DNA from: Rhizobium sp. 9140
GTDB lineage: Bacteria; Pseudomonadota; Alphaproteobacteria; Rhizobiales; Rhizobiaceae
Direction: 5' to 3'
DNA: 64,000 nucleotides
NCBI RefSeq assembly: GCF_900067135.1
Contig: NZ_FJUR01000001.1
Location: 3,574,001 to 3,638,000 of the forward strand
Both the position numbers and the translations under genes were made by a program. Every line of letters begins with the position of its first letter. The first letter of the stretch is position 1. Shown here piece after piece: positions 59,637-64,000 of this stretch. The notes beneath the pieces are model-generated. The model was not told the origin of the DNA, ran no database searches, and saw only the letters and a list, made by a program, of their open reading frames with translations.

Positions 59637-61658
59637 TTACTTTTCGGCTCTGGTCTTACGGCCGGGCTTTACTGACCCTGCCGCTGTCTTCCCCGTGGGG
59701 AATGGGATGATCGCGCTCTCCTCGCCCATGATCCGGGCAAGTCCGCGCGAGAAACTGTTTTCAAATTCGCCTTCACCGATCGCCTCGGCCGAGACGGCCG
59801 GAGCGAGGTTGCTGCCCGTGATGAGGCGGGTGACGACGGGGCGCGGCGCCGGTGTCTCCGGGCGCTTCTCAGCCTTCTGGGCCTTGGCATAGATGTCGGC
59901 CAGCTTGCCGGCTTCGATCGTGCGGTTGAGTTCCAGCAACGACTTCGTTGCCTTGGCGTGATCGGAGGCCTGCCGTGCCGTCTGACGAGCAGCGGCTTGG
60001 CAGTCGAAACCAGTGGGGAGCACGCACTCCGCGTCACCAATGAACCGGCCGGCGCCGTCGTAGAGCTTGACGGCACCATGCAGGTTTGCCGGATCGAACC
60101 GCATGGTCAGCTTTTTGCCGATCCACTGATTGAGTACCGGAGCCCAATAGCGGTTGCCGGCGTAGTGGACCGCACCATCCGGCTTGCGAGCGGTGATGTT
60201 CTCGGCCGCAAGCATCCAGAGCGCGCGCTGCGCCGTGCTGGAGTAGCGCAGGATGGTCGAGGGTTCGGCGACGGACTCCGCAAACACGGCGTTGAAGCTG
60301 CGGCCATCGGCCATCTCTGTCTGACGGCCCTCGCGAGCATTGTGCTCTTCGACCATTGCCGAGACATGCTCCTGAAGCACATCGAGCTTCACGGCACGGC
60401 GTCCATAATCCTCGGGCTTCTCGGCAACGTTCGGGCCTGTGTAGGCCCCGGCCATGGCGGGATGCCGCGAAATCTCGTCGGCCAGATCCTTCCAGGCGCG
60501 TTCGATCGGCTTTGACCGGCCAGAATACGGCTTGGTGAAGTGCGCCTCGATGTCGAGCGTCTTCAGGAGGCCGGCGACCTCGTCTTCCGTGATCTTGTAC
60601 CGGTTCCGGGCCTTGGCGCCGCCAGAGATCTTCTTCGAAGCGAACGCTTTCCCGTTGTCCATGTAGATGTGGTAGGGCAGCGCGCCGTCCGCGTTCTCGA
60701 TCATCGCGCCGATGCAGGAGCGCACCGCTTCCCACGTCTCGGCTTCAGACAGGATCCACGACAGCACCTTGCGGGAGTAAATGTCTTGGATCCCGATGAG
60801 GATGACGCGCACCGGCACCTTCTTCCAGGGCACACGCACGAACAGATCGAGCTTGTGACCATCGGTGTTGACCATCTGCATGGCATGAAGATGCGCGACA
60901 GAGCGGGTCTGCGCCGGGAACAGCCGGGCGGCGGCTTCCTTGCCCTCACGGGCCAATATCTGGACAGCTTTCGGAACCTCAGCTTCGAGGCGCCGGCGCA
61001 GCGTGCGCTCGGAAGGGATCGGCGACCAGCCGTTCGCCTTGGCCGCAGTCATCATCCGGCGGAAGCAGGACGAAAACTTCGGCTTGCCCGACCGCAGGTA
61101 GTCCGACTTCAGGACCTCCCAGGCGTCAGCATGACAATCGGCAAGATCTGCGACAACACCGTTGACCGCAGGCGAGAAGGACGGTGCCAGCGCTGCGAGC
61201 CAGTCGGCCCGCGCGTGGCCTTCGACCATCTGACGCCAGTTGTAGTAGGTCCTCTCCGCGACATCGGCCATACGGGTGCAGTGCCTGACGGCAACCGTCG
61301 TCCCGATGCCGGACTTCTCCATGTCGTCGACCGCGATTAACACGTTGAAACGCTTCCGGCAGATGTCCTTGTGCTCGTCGGTCAGGGCCTCAAAGCGGCC
61401 CCAAAGCAGCTTCGAAGCATCCTTGACGTCTGCTGCGGTCAGATCCGTATTCAGGAAGGCGAGCTTCTGCCGCGCCTCTTTCGGCAGCAGTGAGTAGTGA
61501 TATTTGAGGCCACCGCCTTGCTTGGCGATAGCTGCCACTTTCCCGGCCTGATGATCCCATCCCGCGCGATCCGCATGGTCGCGGATACGCCGGACAGACG
61601 TAGGAAGGCCCGGCAACTTTGCCTCGGCGAGTTCAGGGATGGTGAACCACTCTTTCAT
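59637..61658 (-). CDS. Transposase, MuA-like (DDE)
   Basis: 673 residues, close to the size of MuA. The N-terminal helix-turn-helix (WFTIPELAEAKLPGLPTSVRRIRDHADRAGW) binds phage ends. The catalytic core shows the DDE triad: D266 in NTDGHKLD, D334 in YMDNGKAFA and E386 in SKPIERAWKD, with spacing like MuA (269, 336, 392). The C-terminal Mu-type barrel and ATPase-contact region follow (YAGNRYWAPVLNQWIGKKLTMRFDPANLHGAVKLYDGAGRFIGDAEC). All catalytic residues are present, so it should be active. Confidence 0.96.
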   Translation of the reverse strand: MKEWFTIPELAEAKLPGLPTSVRRIRDHADRAGWDHQAGKVAAIAKQGGGLKYHYSLLPKEARQKLAFLNTDLTAADVKDASKLLWGRFEALTDEHKDICRKRFNVLIAVDDMEKSGIGTTVAVRHCTRMADVAERTYYNWRQMVEGHARADWLAALAPSFSPAVNGVVADLADCHADAWEVLKSDYLRSGKPKFSSCFRRMMTAAKANGWSPIPSERTLRRRLEAEVPKAVQILAREGKEAAARLFPAQTRSVAHLHAMQMVNTDGHKLDLFVRVPWKKVPVRVILIGIQDIYSRKVLSWILSEAETWEAVRSCIGAMIENADGALPYHIYMDNGKAFASKKISGGAKARNRYKITEDEVAGLLKTLDIEAHFTKPYSGRSKPIERAWKDLADEISRHPAMAGAYTGPNVAEKPEDYGRRAVKLDVLQEHVSAMVEEHNAREGRQTEMADGRSFNAVFAESVAEPSTILRYSSTAQRALWMLAAENITARKPDGAVHYAGNRYWAPVLNQWIGKKLTMRFDPANLHGAVKLYDGAGRFIGDAECVLPTGFDCQAAARQTARQASDHAKATKSLLELNRTIEAGKLADIYAKAQKAEKRPETPAPRPVVTRLITGSNLAPAVSAEAIGEGEFENSFSRGLARIMGEESAIIPFPTGKTAAGSVKPGRKTRAEK

Positions 61659-62116
61659 CAGCGGCCCCGTCGCTTGATCGTGACGGGACGCGCCTGCAGT
61701 GTCTTCAGTTCGGCTGCCAGCTCGCGTTGCTCCTGCTGAAGGCGTGCGATCTCGGCAAGCCGGGCCTCGTCGCCTTCGAGCAGGATCAAGCCATCCTCAC
61801 TGAGCACCACATCCCAAAGCCAGACGGCTCCGGTTGCCCGAACGAACGCCTTGAAGCGCACGAGGCTGATGTCGTGGGCCGTCTTGCTCTCGGCCGTGTA
61901 GGCATCGAGCGCGCCTTTCGACACGGACGACAGGCCGAGGTAGTGAGCCATGCGGGTGGCGATCGTGGGCCGATCGTACGGGCATTCGCGGATGGCGCGG
62001 GCCATCTCGCGCTTCAGCAGCGAGCGGAAACGATCGAGGTCGATCTGCTCGGCAGCCTGCCGTACGGGAAACACAGCTTCGGCGAAGAAGTCGAACTGGT
62101 GAGGATCGCGCTTCAT
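61658..62116 (-). CDS. Phage early protein upstream of transposase, unknown
   Basis: 152 residues. Helical, basic at both ends; RFRSLLKREMARAIRECPYDRPTIATRMAHYLGLSSVSKGALDAYTAES suggests a DNA-binding helical part, and LARLQQEQRELAAELKTLQ-type heptads near the end a short coiled coil. ATGA overlaps with both neighbours, so it is made with the transposase. Homologues occur in the same place in Mu-like phages of related hosts; the role is unknown. Confidence 0.75.
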   Translation of the reverse strand: MKRDPHQFDFFAEAVFPVRQAAEQIDLDRFRSLLKREMARAIRECPYDRPTIATRMAHYLGLSSVSKGALDAYTAESKTAHDISLVRFKAFVRATGAVWLWDVVLSEDGLILLEGDEARLAEIARLQQEQRELAAELKTLQARPVTIKRRGR

Positions 62117-62940
62117 GCTGCACGCTCCAGAAACGAGAAGTCCGAGTTCGAGCCGATATGGTCGAGGAACCGGCGCTGCGTCTCCTCGTCGGCCTTGCTC
62201 CAGAGCGCTGCCATCTTTTCGAAGACGGCCTGCTGCGGATCGACCTCGGCTTTCGGAGCCTTCAGCATCTGCAAAACCGGCTTGATGTCCGGGCTTTCCC
62301 GAAGGGCGTTCGCTACCCTCAGCTGATCGTCGGCCGACAGCTTTGCCAGCTTGAGCAGCATGGACTGATCGCCTTCGGCATCTGTCCCCCGCACGGCGTG
62401 ACGCAGTACCGGATGAAGGTTCTGGCCAATACGTGTTGCGCGTTTGTAGGTGTTCTCTCCGAAACCCAGTCGTTCCTGGACTGCTCTCGACAACTCTCTT
62501 CCAGAGGAAAACATCGTAGGGTCATCGTGACCCTTCGAGTTCTTCAGGTGTCGCGTCTTATCGATTTTGCCGTTTTTCTCCTCCCACAACTCGCGATACT
62601 TCATGACGAAGATGGCGCGATCGAGCGGGTTCAGCTCGTTGCGATAGAGGTTCTCGGAGATCTCCAGCAGCTGCGCTTCTTGCGCATCTGCCTCGACGAT
62701 GATGGCGTCGATTTCGGACCAACCGAGCAGCTTGGCTGCCGTCGTGCGGTAGCCGCCGGCGACCAGCGTGAAGGGCGTAGCGCCCTTGTTCTTTGCAGGC
62801 GTCCTGCGGATCATGATCGGGCTGATCTGGCCGCGCTCGGTAAGCGAGGCCGCGAGCATTTCAACATAGGCCGGGTCGATCGGCCGGAGCCGGTCACCGA
62901 TATGAATGTCTGAGAGGGGTGCACGGATGAACTCGGCCAT
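62113..62940 (-). CDS. ParB/Spo0J-like nuclease-fold protein
   Basis: 275 residues. The N-terminal ParB domain is clear: IRAPLSDIHIGDRLRPIDPAYVEMLAASLTERGQISPIMIRRT...FTLVAGGYRTTAAKLLGWSEIDAIIVEADAQEAQLLEISENLYRNELNPLDRAIFVMKYREL, including the GxRR-type box (GGYR) and ENLxRxxLNPLD. A helix-turn-helix region follows. Phage ParB-like proteins act in DNA binding or CTP-dependent regulation; partition is not needed for an integrated phage. Confidence 0.88.
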   Translation of the reverse strand: MAEFIRAPLSDIHIGDRLRPIDPAYVEMLAASLTERGQISPIMIRRTPAKNKGATPFTLVAGGYRTTAAKLLGWSEIDAIIVEADAQEAQLLEISENLYRNELNPLDRAIFVMKYRELWEEKNGKIDKTRHLKNSKGHDDPTMFSSGRELSRAVQERLGFGENTYKRATRIGQNLHPVLRHAVRGTDAEGDQSMLLKLAKLSADDQLRVANALRESPDIKPVLQMLKAPKAEVDPQQAVFEKMAALWSKADEETQRRFLDHIGSNSDFSFLERAA

Positions 62941-63308
62941 TACGCGGCATCCTCGACGGCTTCATGCAGGGCGGTCGTGAACAGGTCTTGCGCGCGGGCG
63001 GCGATCGCGCGGTACGTCCGCTCGAACACAGGCTCGTCGCAGCGATAATCGACCGTGCGGACGGCCTGACCGACCATCGTGCGACCGACACCGAGCAGCA
63101 CCATCACGCGACGGCGCGGGATACCGAACTGGACCATGAGGACATGGATGGCGACCTGCCGAGCAAGCGCGGCGTCCAGCATATCGACCGGCGGATTGAT
63201 GATGAACCGGAGCGGCAGGTGGCTGAAATGCGACCGGCTGGCACGATAAGCGGCAGCGACCATCGCCTGCAGCCGCTCTTCAGCGGAAAACGGGTTGAGA
63301 TGGCTCAC
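62940..63308 (-). CDS. DnaA domain IV-like DNA-binding protein
   Basis: 122 residues. LARQVAIHVLMVQFGIPRRRVMVLLGVGRTMVGQAVRTVDYRCDEPVFERTYRAIAARAQDL follows the DnaA C-terminal DNA-binding pattern (R..A..L...f......I...LG.RTxV..A...V). The ATPase domains of DnaA are absent. It may bind DnaA-box-like sites at phage or host origins. Start overlaps the preceding gene. Confidence 0.75.
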   Translation of the reverse strand: MSHLNPFSAEERLQAMVAAAYRASRSHFSHLPLRFIINPPVDMLDAALARQVAIHVLMVQFGIPRRRVMVLLGVGRTMVGQAVRTVDYRCDEPVFERTYRAIAARAQDLFTTALHEAVEDAA

Positions 63309-63589
63309 AGGCTGGCCCTCGCAACGCTGAAGATGACCGCGAGGAGACCCATGGCAGCGACGCCAAAGATCAAGGTCGTGTCGGCAGCACGGCAGATCGA
63401 CGAGCGAGCCGGGATGAACGGGTTACTGCCAAATTCGGGCGTCACTTTCGCCATAGGCTTGAGCGCGGAAACGCGAGAGACTTCAGTTGTGGCGCGGACG
63501 GCGCCGTGACTGACGGCCGGGGACTTCGGGTCCCTGCGGCAAGTGTCGCGGTAGGCTAGAGCAGACGGTCGTTCGTTCGCGCCCACCAT
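63305..63589 (-). CDS. Small C-terminal-anchored membrane protein, unknown
   Basis: 94 residues from the ATG at 63589 (ATGA overlap with the Ner-like gene). The first 65 residues are polar; TTLIFGVAAMGLLAVIFSVARASL near the end is one membrane segment. No family recognised; second gene of the early operon. Confidence 0.65.
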   Translation of the reverse strand: MVGANERPSALAYRDTCRRDPKSPAVSHGAVRATTEVSRVSALKPMAKVTPEFGSNPFIPARSSICRAADTTLIFGVAAMGLLAVIFSVARASL

Positions 63590-63855
63590 CACGCGGCACT
63601 CCGGCCGGCGTTGGCATACTTGGGCGAAAGGATCTTGGATGTCGTCTTGGGATAACGATCAGGAAAAAGCTGCTCGACGGGTTCGCCGAGGAAGTCGGCA
63701 ATCGCCTGCTCGGATTTCGCGTTGGGGCGGTTCCAGATCGTGCGGAAACCCCCAGGACTGACATTGTTGATTTCTGCCAGTTTCGTTAAGGTCATCCCAC
63801 GGCGGCGAAGTTCGCCGAGGATGGCGTGACGGTCCCACTTTCGGGGCTTGGTCAT
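63589..63855 (-). CDS. Ner-like early regulator
   Basis: 88 residues: RKWDRHAILGELRRRGMTLTKLAEINNVSPGGFRTIWNRPNAKSEQAIADFLGEPVEQLFPDRYPK, the Ner/Nlp pattern of a helix-turn-helix with closing PxxLFPxRY. In Mu, Ner shuts down both early and repressor promoters after infection. The ATG at 63855 has AGGAGAA at good spacing; a longer frame starting at 63918 lies across the leader hairpin and is not used. It is the first gene of the early operon. Confidence 0.9.
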   Translation of the reverse strand: MTKPRKWDRHAILGELRRRGMTLTKLAEINNVSPGGFRTIWNRPNAKSEQAIADFLGEPVEQLFPDRYPKTTSKILSPKYANAGRSAA

Positions 63856-63870
63856 CCGGTTTCTCCTGCG

Positions 63871-63899
63871 AAAAGCGGATGTTGGCGCATCCGCTTTTT
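63871..63899. promoter_or_regulatory. Hairpin / inverted AAAGCGG site in the ner leader
   Basis: AAAAGCGGATG (63871-63881), loop TTGGCG, CATCCGCTTTT (63888-63898): an 11-bp perfect stem, with T tracts on both sides (five on plus, four on minus). It stops 16 bases before the ner start, so the early mRNA must cross it. The arms contain AAAGCGG, the same core as the direct repeats at 63955-63997. Confidence 0.7.
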
Positions 63900-63954
63900 G
63901 TTGAATGTTGTTGAGCACAAGCAGCCCGCATTACGCGGCTGCTATTGATAGAGG

Positions 63955-63997
63955 TAAAGCGGTTTTATGGCTTTGTAAAGCGTAAAGCGGCTCTATG
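63955..63997 (+). repeat. Direct TAAAGCG repeats upstream of the early operon (candidate operators)
   Basis: TAAAGCGGTTTTATG (63955-63969), TAAAGCG (63976-63982) and TAAAGCGGCTCTATG (63983-63997); the two long copies match at 13 of 15 positions and start 28 bases apart. They lie 100 bases before the ner gene, where Mu-type phages place repressor and Ner operators. The window ends here, so more copies may follow. Confidence 0.65.
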
Positions 63998-64000
63998 TTT

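Larger units (their letters stand above)
21206..64000 (-). mobile_element. Mu-like transposable prophage (right end near 21206; left end beyond window)
   Basis: A continuous run of about 50 minus-strand genes in the order of Mu-type phages: ner-like, transposase A, ATPase B, gemA, mor, lysis, terminase, portal, gpF, gpG, protease/scaffold, capsid, tail, then a methylase at the far end. No tail sheath, baseplate or integrase gene is present, and the tail genes are of long non-contractile type, as in the Pseudomonas phages B3 and D3112. At least 42.8 kb is in view; all essential modules look intact. The exact left border and its repressor lie past 64000. The right border is placed at the TG of 21206 on inference only. 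Confidence 0.93.

Noticed and set aside
63589-63918. Ner-like gene starting at 63918
   Set aside because: The extra 21 codons lie across a perfect 11-bp hairpin with T tracts and show no ribosome site; ATG 63855 has AGGAGAA and the family N-terminus.

Overview
The left third (1-21202) is the chromosome of an alphaproteobacterium of the Hyphomicrobiales, most likely Rhizobiaceae. The evidence is the cell-cycle block chpT / receiver / ctrA / fliJ-like / sciP, together with rpoH, a DUF1134 protein, a high-GC coding style and an MnmA sequence of rhizobial type. The remaining two thirds (about 21206 to beyond 64000) are one apparently intact Mu-like transposable prophage, read almost entirely on the minus strand and lying immediately downstream of a tRNA-Met gene.

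Host part. 1-7552 is a small-molecule uptake and catabolism cluster: a polar amino-acid-type ABC permease (5' end outside the window) and its ATPase, an FAD-linked 2-hydroxyacid-type dehydrogenase, a flavin reductase, an LLM-class flavin monooxygenase of the NtaA/SnaA/DszA type, a LysR regulator broken by a one-base frameshift, a VOC-fold protein and a cytosine-deaminase-like amidohydrolase. 7713-14390 holds small unknown proteins, rpoH, a DUF2171 protein, rluD, a SpoU-type RNA methyltransferase, a membrane-anchored coiled-coil protein and a DUF1134 secreted protein. 14646-18260 is the CtrA control module: chpT, a lone receiver, ctrA, a FliJ-like gene and sciP, with intrinsic terminators between the convergent units and a near-consensus CtrA box in front of sciP. 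A LuxR-type regulator, mnmA and tRNA-Met (with a clear sigma70-type promoter) complete the host part.

Prophage. Read right to left it has the Mu order. Early: a Ner-like regulator, a small membrane protein, a DnaA-domain-IV-like protein, a ParB-like protein, MuA transposase (DDE triad visible), a MuB-like ATPase, a run of small overlapping genes including DUF3164, DUF2786 and GemA, then a Mor-type activator. Lysis: GH19-type endolysin with a peptidoglycan-binding domain, and a holin-like membrane protein. Head: DksA/TraR zinc finger, Mu gp25/gp26/gp27-type proteins, terminase, portal, a gpF-type head protein with a probable toxin-like nuclease tail, gpG, a protease with a nested scaffold, decoration protein and capsid. 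Tail: the layout is siphovirus-like, with no sheath gene. It comprises a tail terminator, tube protein, chaperone pair with a programmed -1 frameshift site, a 1387-residue tape measure with a lytic-transglycosylase domain, and a tip block in the same order as gene transfer agent gp12-gp15. The last gene of that block encodes a 2894-residue tip protein made of decapeptide solenoid repeats alternating with two classes of beta-sandwich-like modules. The end nearest the tRNA carries a DNA adenine methylase and a secreted protein, where Mu carries mom.

The most notable features are the A-AAA-AAC frameshift site (38759-38765), the modular tip protein, the nuclease-like extension of the head protein, a candidate central gyrase site between the G and I homologues, a plus-strand gene inside the early operon, and a set of hairpins whose T tracts face against the phage operon.
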